From: Streptomyces sp. ITFR-21
GTDB taxonomy: Bacteria > Actinomycetota > Actinomycetes > Streptomycetales > Streptomycetaceae
Assembly (NCBI RefSeq): GCF_031844685.1
Contig: NZ_CP134605.1
Span: 2,562,001 to 2,626,000 of the forward strand
DNA: 64,000 bases
Reading direction: 5' to 3'
The first letter of the stretch is position 1. Each line of letters starts with the position of its first letter. The notes below the pieces were generated by a model. It ran no database searches. It saw only the letters and a program-made list of their open reading frames with translations, and was not told where the DNA came from. This document shows, piece by piece, positions 46,150 through 54,262 of the stretch. A program made the position numbers and the translations under genes.

Positions 46150-46854
46150 ATGCCCCTGCCCCTGACCGACCAGGCAGTGAACGTACTCGACGCCACCTCG
46201 CTGCTCTCCTCCTTCGGCGCGCTCGGCATCGCGGTGGTGATGTTCGCCGAGACCGGGCTGCTGATCGGCTTCTTCCTGCCCGGCGACTCGCTGCTCTTCA
46301 CCGCCGGCCTGCTCAGCGTCTCCGGCGCCTCCGACACGGTGCACCTGTCGCTGTGGCAGGTGCTGGTCGCCGCGACGGCCGGCGCGCTGCTCGGCGCGCA
46401 GACCGGGTACCTGATCGGGCGCCGGGGCGGCCCGGCGCTGCTGGCCCGGAGCCGCAACCGCAAACTGCACGAAGGCGCGGCCCGCGCCGCCGAGCTGCTG
46501 GAGCGCTACGGGCACGCCAAGGCCGTGGTGCTGGCCCGCTTCATCCCGGTGGTACGGACGGTGCTGAACCCGCTGGCCGGCGCGCTGGACGTACCCGCCC
46601 GCACCTTCGCGCTCTGGCAGACCGTCGGCGGCGCGGTGTGGACCGTGGGGCTGGTGCTCGGCGGGTACGCGCTCGGCTCGTCGATCCCGCACGTGGACAC
46701 GTACCTGCTGCCGATCGTCGCGCTGATCGTGGTCGTCTCGCTGGCGCCGCTGGCCCTCGAACTGCGCCGCGGCGGCGGGAAGAAGGCCGCCACCGCCGCG
46801 ACCGCCGACGCCGACGCCGCCCCCGAGCGGGAACCGGCCGCCGAGCGGCCGTGA
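46150..46854 (+). CDS. DedA-family membrane protein (second copy)
   Basis: 234 residues. FAETGLLIGFFLPGDSLLFT and FIPVVRTVLNPLAGALDVP are the DedA signatures. It has about five membrane segments and an Ala/Glu-rich tail. It is probably a lipid or undecaprenyl-phosphate translocase. ATG at 46150 is preferred over 46132 because GAGAGGG precedes it. Sharing the BlaI palindrome with the M56-BlaI operon suggests induction by envelope stress. Confidence 0.9.
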   Translation: MPLPLTDQAVNVLDATSLLSSFGALGIAVVMFAETGLLIGFFLPGDSLLFTAGLLSVSGASDTVHLSLWQVLVAATAGALLGAQTGYLIGRRGGPALLARSRNRKLHEGAARAAELLERYGHAKAVVLARFIPVVRTVLNPLAGALDVPARTFALWQTVGGAVWTVGLVLGGYALGSSIPHVDTYLLPIVALIVVVSLAPLALELRRGGGKKAATAATADADAAPEREPAAERP

Positions 46855-47197
46855 CGGCGGCGCGCCGCCGGCGGGCAGAGACCGGCGGACGGGGAACGAC
46901 GGACGGGGAGCGACGGACGGGGAGCGGGCGTCAGCCCAGGCGCCGGCCCAGACCCGGGCCCAGGTGGGCCGGACCGCCAACGGGGGCTCGGGGGGCGGCC
47001 GGCGCGAGCCGGCACACCCCGGCCCGGCGGCGCCCCCGCGGCCGACGTCGCCCGCGCAACGCTGCGCCCCGGGCCGCTCGTCCCGCGCGCAGCGCCCCGC
47101 ACCCCTCGCGCAGCGCACAACGCACAACGCCGACGGCCGCCCGTCCGCGCCGGGAGGGCGGGACGGGCGGCCGTCGGGGCCGCGGGAAGCGGGGAGG
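46855..47197. other. 343-bp intergenic region between convergent genes
   Basis: It contains short direct repeats (GGGGAGCGACGGACGGGGAGC near 46890-46930) and the terminator at 47130-47177; I see no gene. Confidence 0.6.
47130..47177 (-). terminator. yceI terminator
   Basis: A 17-bp perfect stem (47130-47146 with 47161-47177) and a 14-base loop, starting 20 bp beyond the yceI stop. Confidence 0.82.
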
Positions 47198-47749
47198 TCA
47201 GGCCTGGGCCAGAGCCGCCTCGATCTCCAGGGCGATACGGATCTTGTCGCCGACCGCGGCACCCGTCGCGCCGCCGGTGACGCCGAACTCACTGCGGCTG
47301 ATCTCGGTGGCGGCGGAGAAGCCGGCCACCGCGTTGCCGTCGAAGCCCTTGCCGAAGCCGTTCAGCTCCAGCTTGAGGGTGACGGTCTTGGTGACGCCGT
47401 GCAGGGTCAGCGCGCCGTCGACCTCGAAGACCTCGGAGGTGATGGCGCGTATCTCGCCGGACTCGAAGGTCAGCTCGGGGAACTGCTCGACGTCCAGGAA
47501 GTCGGCGCCGCGGACATGCGCGTCGCGGCTTTCGTTGTTGGTGCTCACCGAGGCCGTCTTGATCACCGCGGAGACCTTGGACTCCAGCGGGTCCTCAGCG
47601 GTGGTGATGGAGCCCGCGAACTCGGAGAAAGCGCCGCGGACCTTGGAGACTCCCAGGTGACGGACGTAGAAGGACACGTCGGAGTGCACGGTGTCGATGG
47701 TCCAGGTGCCGGCGACGTAGCCGTCGATCACATCGGTCTGAGCGGTCAT
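47198..47749 (-). CDS. YceI-family lipocalin-like protein
   Basis: 183 residues, full length. It has TWTIDTVHSDVSFYVRHLGV at the N-terminus and the typical VDGALTLHGVTKTVTLKLEL and EFGVTGG motifs. YceI proteins bind isoprenoid-type lipids such as polyprenols. No signal peptide is present, so this copy is cytoplasmic, as is common in actinobacteria. It is divergent from a MarR-type gene with paired operator-like sites between. Confidence 0.93.
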   Translation of the reverse strand: MTAQTDVIDGYVAGTWTIDTVHSDVSFYVRHLGVSKVRGAFSEFAGSITTAEDPLESKVSAVIKTASVSTNNESRDAHVRGADFLDVEQFPELTFESGEIRAITSEVFEVDGALTLHGVTKTVTLKLELNGFGKGFDGNAVAGFSAATEISRSEFGVTGGATGAAVGDKIRIALEIEAALAQA

Positions 47750-47828
47750 GGGGAGAACTCCTCGTGGGGCCGGGCGGTACGGGAAGGACAGCAGGCCGCG
47801 GAAACGACGCAGGATGCCGCGAGAATGC

Positions 47829-47840
47829 TTGAGCGTTCAC
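47829..47840. promoter_or_regulatory. Second, imperfect MarR operator-like site
   Basis: TTGAGCGTTCAC resembles the core TTGAGAGTTCAA at 47862 and lies exactly 33 bp before it, about three helical turns, on the yceI side of the divergent region. Confidence 0.5.
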
Positions 47841-47859
47841 GGAAACCCTAGCGCGTAGG

Positions 47860-47875
47860 GGTTGAGAGTTCAACC
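47860..47875. promoter_or_regulatory. MarR-type operator between yceI and marR
   Basis: GGTTGA-GAGT-TCAACC is a perfect inverted repeat with 6-bp arms, of the TTGA...TCAA form bound by MarR-family regulators, 17 bp upstream of the MarR start at 47892. Confidence 0.7.
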
Positions 47876-47891
47876 ACCCTATGCTGGGGGC

Positions 47892-48500
47892 ATGACTGAT
47901 GTGCGGTGGCTGTCGGAGGAGGAGCAGCGGATCTGGCGGGCGTACCTGACCGCGAGCGTCGAACTCGCGGCCCACGTCGACCGCCAGCTGCGCCGCGACG
48001 CCGGTCTGCCCATGGCGTACTACGAGATCCTGGTCCGGCTGTCCGAGGCGCCGGACCGCTGCCTGCGGATGAGCGAGCTGGCGGACGCCTCGCTGTCGTC
48101 GCGCAGCCGGCTCTCGCACGCGGTCGCCGCTTTGGAGAAGAACGGCTGGGTGGAGCGCCGCCCGGCCGACGCCGACCGCCGCGGCTGGGTCTGCCGGCTC
48201 ACCGACACGGGCTTCGCAACTTTGGCGGCCGCCGCCCCCGGACATGTCACGACCGTCCGCGAGAAGCTCTTCGACGTCCTGACGCCCGAACAGCTGGAGA
48301 CGCTCCGGGACATCGGCATGGCCGTCAGCGCGGGGCTGCGGACGGACTGCGCGCGGGCCCGCGAGGAGGACGAGCGGGAGTGCGGGACCGGCGCCGGGGA
48401 GCCCGGGGGCGCCGAGGCGGGCGCCGCGGACGGGAGAGCCCGGGGCGCCCACATCGCGGCGGGCGCCGAGGGCGCCGGAGACCCGGGCGTCCCCTGCTGA
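47892..48500 (+). CDS. MarR-family transcriptional regulator
   Basis: 202 residues. The winged helix is clear: MAYYEILVRLSEAPDRCLRM, ELADASLSSRSRLSHAVAAL and the wing RRPADADRRGWVCRLTDTG. The last about 50 residues are Gly/Ala/Glu-rich. It probably represses itself and divergent yceI from the palindromes in between. ATG at 47892 follows GGGGG. Confidence 0.92.
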   Translation: MTDVRWLSEEEQRIWRAYLTASVELAAHVDRQLRRDAGLPMAYYEILVRLSEAPDRCLRMSELADASLSSRSRLSHAVAALEKNGWVERRPADADRRGWVCRLTDTGFATLAAAAPGHVTTVREKLFDVLTPEQLETLRDIGMAVSAGLRTDCARAREEDERECGTGAGEPGGAEAGAADGRARGAHIAAGAEGAGDPGVPC

Positions 48501-48619
48501 CAACGGATGACAGCGGATGACGTCGGATGACGACGCATGACGACACACGCGTGCCCGGCCTCCGGGCCGCCTGGACGCACCAGGGGCCGCCGGAGCCGGG
48601 CAGCTGGTGAGCCCGGGGG

Positions 48620-48901
48620 CTACTTGGCGGTGGTGGCCGCCTGCTGCGGGGTGGTCGCCTCGTTGGACGCCACCACGTCACTGGGGGTGATCGCCTCGGG
48701 CGCCGGCACCGTCGAAGAGGTCGGCGTGCCGCCCGTGGCGGGCACGTCGTCGGTCTTCATCGCCTTGGCCTCGGACTTGAGAATCCGCATCGACTTGCCG
48801 AGACCGCGGGCGGCCTCCGGCAGCTTCTTGGAACCGAACAGCACGATGACGACGATCGCCACCACGATCAGGTGCCACGGCTCCAGCCCGTTTCGCAACA
48901 T
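48620..48901 (-). CDS. tatA: Sec-independent protein translocase subunit TatA
   Basis: 93 residues: one N-terminal helix (LIVVAIVVIVLFGSKKLPEA) with the family's FGSKKLPE hinge, an amphipathic helix (ARGLGKSMRILKSEAKAMK) and a Thr/Pro/Ala-rich tail. TatA multimers form the conduit for folded Tat substrates. tatC and tatB are not in the window, so this is a separate copy. Confidence 0.93.
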   Translation of the reverse strand: MLRNGLEPWHLIVVAIVVIVLFGSKKLPEAARGLGKSMRILKSEAKAMKTDDVPATGGTPTSSTVPAPEAITPSDVVASNEATTPQQAATTAK

Positions 48902-49176
48902 GGGATCCTCGCTTCGTTAAGGGTCGATCACGCACACGTCGACTTCCGCATTGTCACCCCGGACCGGTTGGTGACGGCACCCGGGTACTCACAGCATGCG
49001 CAAAAAGCTCGTGAACGGGAAGCCCCGGCCGCCGGTCGGTGTGCTCCGCCGCGGCCGCACCGGTCCGGCGCCCGGCCACCGGACCCTCTCCGACCAGCCG
49101 TTTCTCCGGCCGGCGGGCCACCGCCCCCGCTCCCGGGGGCAGCCGGGAAAGCGGAGGCGGTGCCCACCATGTGGGC

Positions 49177-49446
49177 TTACGCCTGCTGCATCTCGACCGG
49201 CACCGCGTCCAGGGCCTGCTGGATCGCGGCCACCAGCCGGCGCGCGGAGTCCGCGGTCAGCTCCAGGGCGACCCGGGCCGAGGGGCCCTTGGCCGGGTCG
49301 GTGAAGTCGATGTTCAGGGTGTGCCCGGCCATCGCGTGCACCGGGTGGTCGAAGTAGACGGTCACGTCGGTGACGTGGAACCAGGAGCCGTTCGGGCCCT
49401 TGGCGCTGCCGTCGATCTTGTCCTTGACGGTCAGATAGGTGCACAT
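49177..49446 (-). CDS. DUF6295-type small protein
   Basis: 89 residues beginning MCTYLTVKDKIDGSAKGPNG, with WFHVTDVTVYFDHPVHAMAG and NIDFTDPAKGPSARVALELT, which match a small actinobacterial family of unknown function. It follows the dienelactone hydrolase gene by 5 bp and is certainly cotranscribed with it, so a role in the same pathway or response is likely. Confidence 0.8.
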   Translation of the reverse strand: MCTYLTVKDKIDGSAKGPNGSWFHVTDVTVYFDHPVHAMAGHTLNIDFTDPAKGPSARVALELTADSARRLVAAIQQALDAVPVEMQQA

Positions 49447-49451
49447 GCCGG

Positions 49452-50216
49452 TCAGCTCCCGAGGTGGCGGCCGAAGAACGACTGGATCCGCTCCCAGCCG
49501 TCGTTGGCGGCGGGCACGTGGTAACTGGGCCGGTCGACGGCGAAGAACCCGTGGCCCGCGCCCTCGTAGCTGTGCGGCTCGAAGTCCTTGCCGTGCTCGG
49601 CGAGCAGCCGCTCCAGCTCGGCGACATGGTCCTGGCTCGGGTATTTGTCCTCCTTGCCGAACAGGCCGAGCAGCGGGGTGCGCAGGTTCGGCAGCTGGTC
49701 GACAAGGTTGCTGATCTTCAGCGGGAACTCGGTGGGGACCGTACCGGTGACAAAGGCGCCGTAGCAGTCGACGGCCGCGTCCAGGTCGAGGTTGCACGCG
49801 GACAGTACGGACTGCCGGCCGCCGGAGCAGTAACCGATCACGCCGACCTTGCCGTTGGAGGTGGGCAGCGCGCGCAGGTGGCGGGCCGCGCCGTCCACGT
49901 CGCCGACCAGCCGCTCGTCGGGGACGCCGCCGGCCGCGCGGGCGGCGGCAGCGGCGTCGTCGGGCGCGGCACCGGGGGCCTCGCGCGAGTACAGGTTGGG
50001 GCAGACCGCGTCGTAGCCGAGCTCGGCGAAACGCCGGGTGATCTCCTTGCTGGCCCGGTCGTAGCCGGGCATGTGGTGGATGACGACGACTCCGCCGCGG
50101 GCCGCGCCGCCCTCCGGGCGGGCCAGGTACGCCTCGATCGGGTCGTCGCCGTGGCCGGTGACGCTGATCGTGGTCGCGGTCAGGGAGCCGGGAGCAGTGG
50201 GAGAGGGTTCACTCAT
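49452..50216 (-). CDS. Dienelactone hydrolase-family protein
   Basis: 254 residues. The nucleophile elbow GYCSGG carries the Cys typical of the family, the acid is in FGKEDKYPS and the base in GAGHGFFAVDRPSYHV. These enzymes hydrolyse lactones or related esters. It is divergent from a MarR-MFS operon, with 49 bp between the starts and a palindrome in that space, so it is probably regulated by that MarR protein. Confidence 0.9.
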   Translation of the reverse strand: MSEPSPTAPGSLTATTISVTGHGDDPIEAYLARPEGGAARGGVVVIHHMPGYDRASKEITRRFAELGYDAVCPNLYSREAPGAAPDDAAAAARAAGGVPDERLVGDVDGAARHLRALPTSNGKVGVIGYCSGGRQSVLSACNLDLDAAVDCYGAFVTGTVPTEFPLKISNLVDQLPNLRTPLLGLFGKEDKYPSQDHVAELERLLAEHGKDFEPHSYEGAGHGFFAVDRPSYHVPAANDGWERIQSFFGRHLGS

Positions 50217-50245
50217 GCCGCCAGCTATACCATAAGCCTGGACTG

Positions 50246-50261
50246 TTCAGTTTATACTGAA
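50246..50261. promoter_or_regulatory. Palindromic operator upstream of marR-MFS
   Basis: TTCAGT-TTAT-ACTGAA is a perfect inverted repeat with 6-bp arms, ending 4 bp before the MarR ATG and 30 bp from the divergent hydrolase start. The surrounding 40 bp is AT-rich, like a promoter. Confidence 0.7.
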
Positions 50262-50265
50262 GGTT

Positions 50266-50895
50266 ATGACGACCAGCCGCGCTCGAACCGCCGATCCGAC
50301 TGGCCGCGCCGCCGGCCCGGCGACCGGCAGCCCAGGAGCCCCGACCGGCCCCGCCGAACACGCCGCCCCCGGCCCCCGCCACCCCGCCGGTGACGGGGAC
50401 GACGCGCCGGCCGCCCCCGCCGGCGCCCGGGACGACATCCCCGCCGACATCCCCGCCGACACCCCCGGGTCGCTCGCCGAGCGGACCGCCACGGACCTGC
50501 GGATCGCGGTCGGCCCCCTCGTACGGCGGCTGCGGCAGTTCCGGCCGGACGGCGAACTCACCCTCTCGCAGACCTCCGCACTGGTCCGGCTGGACCGCGA
50601 GGGCCCGGCCACCGCGTCCGAACTGGCCGCGGGGGAGGGCATCCGGCCGCAGTCGATGTGCACGATCGTCAACGCCCTCCAGGACCGCGGCCTCGTCGCC
50701 CGCGCCCACGACCCGCACGACGGCCGGCGGATGGTGGTCTCGCTGACCGCGGCGGGCCGGGACGGCCTGCACGGCGCCCGCCGCGAGCGGGGCCGCCGGC
50801 TGGCGCTGGCGATCAGCGAGGAACTGACCCCGGCGGAGCAGGAGCAACTGGCCGCCGCCATACCGCTGCTGGAGAGGATCACCCGCCGTGTCTGA
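50266..50895 (+). CDS. MarR-family transcriptional regulator
   Basis: 209 residues. About 65 N-terminal residues are Pro/Ala/Gly-rich. The DNA-binding domain follows, with LTLSQTSALVRLDREGP, ELAAGEGIRPQSMCTIVNAL and wing AHDPHDGRRMVVSLTAAG. It overlaps the MFS exporter gene by 8 bp and probably represses both that operon and the divergent hydrolase operon. A later start is possible given the disordered lead. Confidence 0.9.
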   Translation: MTTSRARTADPTGRAAGPATGSPGAPTGPAEHAAPGPRHPAGDGDDAPAAPAGARDDIPADIPADTPGSLAERTATDLRIAVGPLVRRLRQFRPDGELTLSQTSALVRLDREGPATASELAAGEGIRPQSMCTIVNALQDRGLVARAHDPHDGRRMVVSLTAAGRDGLHGARRERGRRLALAISEELTPAEQEQLAAAIPLLERITRRV

Positions 50896-52708
50896 GGCCG
50901 CAGGAGACGCAGGAGACGCAGGACGCGGCGGTACCGCCCGCCCCGAGGCCGCCGCCCGGTCCGGCCGCCCCGACCGCTTGGACCCCGACGGCCGCCCCGA
51001 CCGCTACAAGTGGGTGGCGCTGTCCAACACCAGCCTCGGGATGTTCATGGCGACGGTGGACTCGTCGATCGTGATCATCTCGATGCCGGCCATCTTCCGC
51101 GGCATCCACCTGGACCCGTTCGGGCCCGGCAACATCAGCTATCTGCTGTGGATGATCATGGGGTACCTGCTGGTCACCGCGGTGCTGGTGGTGACCCTCG
51201 GGCGGCTGGGCGACATCGTGGGCCGGGTGAGGATCTACAACCTCGGCTTCGTGGTCTTCACCCTCGCCTCCATAGCGCTCTCCTTCGACCCGGCGTACGG
51301 CACCAGCGGCGCGCTGTGGCTGATCGCCTGGCGGGTCGTGCAGGCGCTCGGCGGCGCGATGCTGATGGCGAACTCGGCGGCGATCCTCACCGACGCCTTC
51401 CCGACCCGCCAGCGCGGCATGGCTCTCGGCATCAACCAGATCTCCGCGCTGTCCGGCCAGTTCATCGGCCTGGTGCTGGGCGGGCTGCTGTCGGCATGGG
51501 ACTGGCGGGCGGTGTTCTGGGTGAACGTGCCGGTCGGCGTCCTCGGCACCGTCTGGGCGTACCGTTCGCTGCGCGAGACCTCCGCCCGGCAGCCGGCCCG
51601 GATCGACTGGTGGGGCAACCTCACCTTCGCGCTGGGCTGCGGCCTGATCCTGATCTCCATCACCTACGGCATCCAGCCCTACGGCGACGACACCATGGGC
51701 TGGACCAGCCCGAAGGTGCTGGTCGGGCTGATCGGCGGGGCGGCGTTGCTGGTGGCGTTCGCGGTGATCGAGACGAAGGTTGCGCAGCCGATGTTCCCGC
51801 TGCGGCTGTTCCGCAACCGGCACTTCGCCGCGGGCAACGCGGCGGCGCTGCTGGCGTCGGTCGCCCGCGGCGGGCTCCAGTTCATGCTGATCATCTGGCT
51901 GCAGGGCATCTGGCTGCCGCTGCACGGCTACGACTACGCGGACGCGCCGCTGTGGGCGGGGATCTTCCTGCTGCCGCTGACCGCGGGGTTCCTGCTGGCC
52001 GGACCGGTGTCCGGCACGCTGTCCGACCGGTTCGGGGTGCGCTGGTTCACCACCGGCGGCCTGGTGCTCTTCGGGTGCAGCTTCGTCGGACTGCTCCTGC
52101 TGCCGATCGACTTCCCCTACTGGGTCTTCGCGCTGCTGATCCTGCTCAACGGCGTCGGCTCCGGGATGTTCTCCGCGCCGAACACCTCGGCGATCATGAG
52201 CAGCGTGCCCGCAAGCCACCGGGGCGCCGCGTCCGGGATGCGCTCCACCTTCCAGAACTCCGGGACGTCGCTGTCCATCGGGGTGTTCTTCTCGCTGCTG
52301 ATCATCGGCCTGGCCGACCGGCTGCCGGGCGCGCTGGACTCCGGGCTGCGGGCCCAGGGGGTACCGGCCGGTGTCGCCCACCAGGCGGCGGGGCTACCGC
52401 CGGTGTCCACGGTGTTCTCCGCGTTCCTCGGCATCAACCCGATCGAGACGCTGCTCAAGCCCTCCGGCACGCTGGCGGAGCTGCCCGCGCCCAACCGGGG
52501 CGTGCTGACCGGCAAGGAGTTCTTCCCCGACCTGATCTCCTCCCCCTTCCACCACGGCCTGGTGATCGTCTTCGCCACCGCCGCCGCGATGTCCCTGCTG
52601 GCCGCGACCGCCTCGGCGCTGCGCGGCACCCCCAAGCCGACCCTCCTGGGCCCCGAGCCGGTCCCCGCCCCGAAGCCGTCCCCGGACCGTACGCCCGCGC
52701 AGGGCTGA
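50888..52708 (+). CDS. MFS exporter, DHA2 type
   Basis: 606 residues with 14 helices: the N-terminal MFMATVDSSIVIISMPAIF, motif A-like GRLGDIVGRVRIYN, and FWVNVPVGVLGTVWAYRSL. A long loop near residues 470-560 contains conserved-looking FFPDLISSPFHHG. DHA2 pumps expel drugs or metabolites with proton exchange. GTG at 50888, overlapping marR. Paired with MarR, it is a typical inducible efflux unit. Confidence 0.9.
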   Translation: MSEAAGDAGDAGRGGTARPEAAARSGRPDRLDPDGRPDRYKWVALSNTSLGMFMATVDSSIVIISMPAIFRGIHLDPFGPGNISYLLWMIMGYLLVTAVLVVTLGRLGDIVGRVRIYNLGFVVFTLASIALSFDPAYGTSGALWLIAWRVVQALGGAMLMANSAAILTDAFPTRQRGMALGINQISALSGQFIGLVLGGLLSAWDWRAVFWVNVPVGVLGTVWAYRSLRETSARQPARIDWWGNLTFALGCGLILISITYGIQPYGDDTMGWTSPKVLVGLIGGAALLVAFAVIETKVAQPMFPLRLFRNRHFAAGNAAALLASVARGGLQFMLIIWLQGIWLPLHGYDYADAPLWAGIFLLPLTAGFLLAGPVSGTLSDRFGVRWFTTGGLVLFGCSFVGLLLLPIDFPYWVFALLILLNGVGSGMFSAPNTSAIMSSVPASHRGAASGMRSTFQNSGTSLSIGVFFSLLIIGLADRLPGALDSGLRAQGVPAGVAHQAAGLPPVSTVFSAFLGINPIETLLKPSGTLAELPAPNRGVLTGKEFFPDLISSPFHHGLVIVFATAAAMSLLAATASALRGTPKPTLLGPEPVPAPKPSPDRTPAQG

Positions 52709-52740
52709 CGGCGCCGCCGGGCCGACGGCGGCCGGGCGGT

Positions 52741-52770
52741 GGCGATGGCGATGGCGATGGCGATGGCGAG
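52741..52770 (+). repeat. GGCGAT hexanucleotide repeat
   Basis: Four exact tandem GGCGAT units and a fifth ending GGCGAG, 33 bp after the exporter stop, in non-coding sequence. Confidence 0.85.
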
Positions 52771-52818
52771 TTGCTGACGGCGGCGGGTCGCCGGCGGTTC
52801 CGGCGCCGGACAGCCGCA

Positions 52819-52849
52819 CGGGCGGCCCCCCGGGATGGGGGGCCGCCCG
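52819..52849. terminator. Terminator between the MFS and SPW genes
   Basis: CGGGCGGCCCCCC pairs perfectly with GGGGGGCCGCCCG across a GGGAT loop. It lies between convergent stops (52708 and 52898) and probably works in both directions. Confidence 0.85.
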
Positions 52850-52897
52850 CTGGATCCGGCGGTCGGGGGCCGTGGGTACGTCGCTGGGGGCGAACCG

Positions 52898-53365
52898 TCA
52901 GGCCCGGGTCCGGGTGCCGGAACGGCGACTACGGCTTGCCATCAGACCCATGGCCATGATGGCGAGTCCGACCAGGCAGGCCACACCACCTACAAACGAG
53001 TTGTTCCAGATCGTCTTGTGGAAGGCCGCGCTGCCGGATACCGCCCAAGGGGCCACGATGGTCCACGCACCGATCGCCGTGGCGACCCAACCCAGGCCGT
53101 GGGTCCGCTCCAGGACCGAGCCGAAGCCCATGCCCAGCACCGCGAGCGCGATACCGGTGATCAGGTTGCTCACCCGCAGGCTGGGGCTGAAGCTCTGGAA
53201 GCCCACCACCCAGGGGGAGATCGCGAGATACAGGCCGGCCAGCACGCACAGACCTTCGAGCAGTCCGTTCAGCGGCTTGTCCGACATTGCCGCGTACCTG
53301 TCCCTTAGGGATACCAGGTCGGGATGGGTGTCGATGTGGGATGTGTCGGTCGAATGGGTGGCCAT
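52898..53365 (-). CDS. SPW-repeat membrane protein
   Basis: 155 residues with four helices. The Ser-Pro-Trp-type repeats are LYLAISPWVVGF and TIVAPWAVSGS, the two-copy layout of the SPW family, whose function is unknown. The N-terminus is a hydrophilic HTDTSHIDTHPDL tract. It begins at 53365, after GGAGG (about 53370-53374 on the reverse strand), and stands alone. Confidence 0.88.
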   Translation of the reverse strand: MATHSTDTSHIDTHPDLVSLRDRYAAMSDKPLNGLLEGLCVLAGLYLAISPWVVGFQSFSPSLRVSNLITGIALAVLGMGFGSVLERTHGLGWVATAIGAWTIVAPWAVSGSAAFHKTIWNNSFVGGVACLVGLAIMAMGLMASRSRRSGTRTRA

Positions 53366-53544
53366 TCAAGCCACCTCCTTCGTTCGATCTCGGAAGTGCA
53401 GTTGATTTTCCGCGGCTTGCCAGCCGCTCAGGCCACCGGACGTACTCCGGGCCCCCGGATGTCCTCCGGGTCTCCGCCCCGGAGCTGCCGCATCCTCAGT
53501 TCAGCGTAAAACCCCTGTGAGCAATGCGGCCACCCGAGAGGCCA

Positions 53545-54222
53545 TCAGCTTCCCGAGGTCGTGACCGCGGCGTCGAGCAGCACGGTGGCCGCCGCGCGCG
53601 CGGTAGTGACCGCGGACGGGTCCCGGTCCATCCGGCCGGAGAGCACCGCGCCGTCGTAGAGCAGGTGCAGCTGGTGGGCGAGGGTCTCGGGGTCGGCGAC
53701 GCCCGCCTCGGTGGCCAGGTCGGTGAGCACACCGCGCAGCCACGCCCGGTGGCCGTCGGCGGCCAGCTGGATGGCACCGCCGGGCGACGCCTCGGCGGTG
53801 GCCGCGACGAAGGCGCAGCCGTTGAAGCCGGGGGCGGTGACCGTCTCGCCGGCCGCGTCGAACACGCCCAGCAGCCGCTCGCGGGGGGTGCGGAAGCGGG
53901 TCAGGGTGCGTTCGACCCGCTCCCGGATGACCAGGTGGCGGACGTCCAGATAGGCGCGGACCAGCCCTTCCTTGTTGCCGAAGGTGTTGTAGAGCGACGC
54001 CTTCGCCACCCCGGCGTGCTCGATGATCCGGTCGATGCCGACGGTCTGTACGCCCTCGCGGTAGAACAGCTCGGTCGCGGCGCCGAGCAGCCGCTCCCGC
54101 GCGGACGGCTTCGCCGGGCCCGCGGCGGGCTTCCCGGCGGGCTTCCCCGCCGTCTTTCCTGCGGCCTTCGCGGACGGTTGGGTGGCCGCCTTCGCCGTGG
54201 TCGTGGGGGTCCTGGTCGCCAT
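53545..54222 (-). CDS. TetR-family regulator
   Basis: 225 residues. About 40 N-terminal residues are a Lys/Ala/Thr/Pro tail with AGKTAGKPAGKPA repeats. The helix-turn-helix is VGIDRIIEHAGVAKASLYNTF, and the ligand domain follows (FNGCAFVAATAEASPGG). It lies 40 bp downstream of the MFS gene, with a copy of the AGACAG...CTGTCT palindrome in between. A start at 54240 is possible. Confidence 0.9.
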   Translation of the reverse strand: MATRTPTTTAKAATQPSAKAAGKTAGKPAGKPAAGPAKPSARERLLGAATELFYREGVQTVGIDRIIEHAGVAKASLYNTFGNKEGLVRAYLDVRHLVIRERVERTLTRFRTPRERLLGVFDAAGETVTAPGFNGCAFVAATAEASPGGAIQLAADGHRAWLRGVLTDLATEAGVADPETLAHQLHLLYDGAVLSGRMDRDPSAVTTARAAATVLLDAAVTTSGS

Positions 54223-54245
54223 GTCCGTCCTCTCCGGCACTGTTC

Positions 54246-54259
54246 AGACAGGTCTGTCT
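54246..54259. promoter_or_regulatory. TetR operator-like palindrome, copy 1
   Basis: AGACAG-GT-CTGTCT, perfect 6-bp arms, 24 bp upstream of the TetR start (54222) and just after the MFS stop (54263). Confidence 0.75.
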
Positions 54260-54262
54260 ATC

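Noticed and set aside
48996..49304. A forward frame beginning MRKKLVNGK between tatA and the DUF6295 gene.
   Set aside because: After the first residues it is Arg/Pro/Gly-rich and runs antisense into the real DUF6295 gene.
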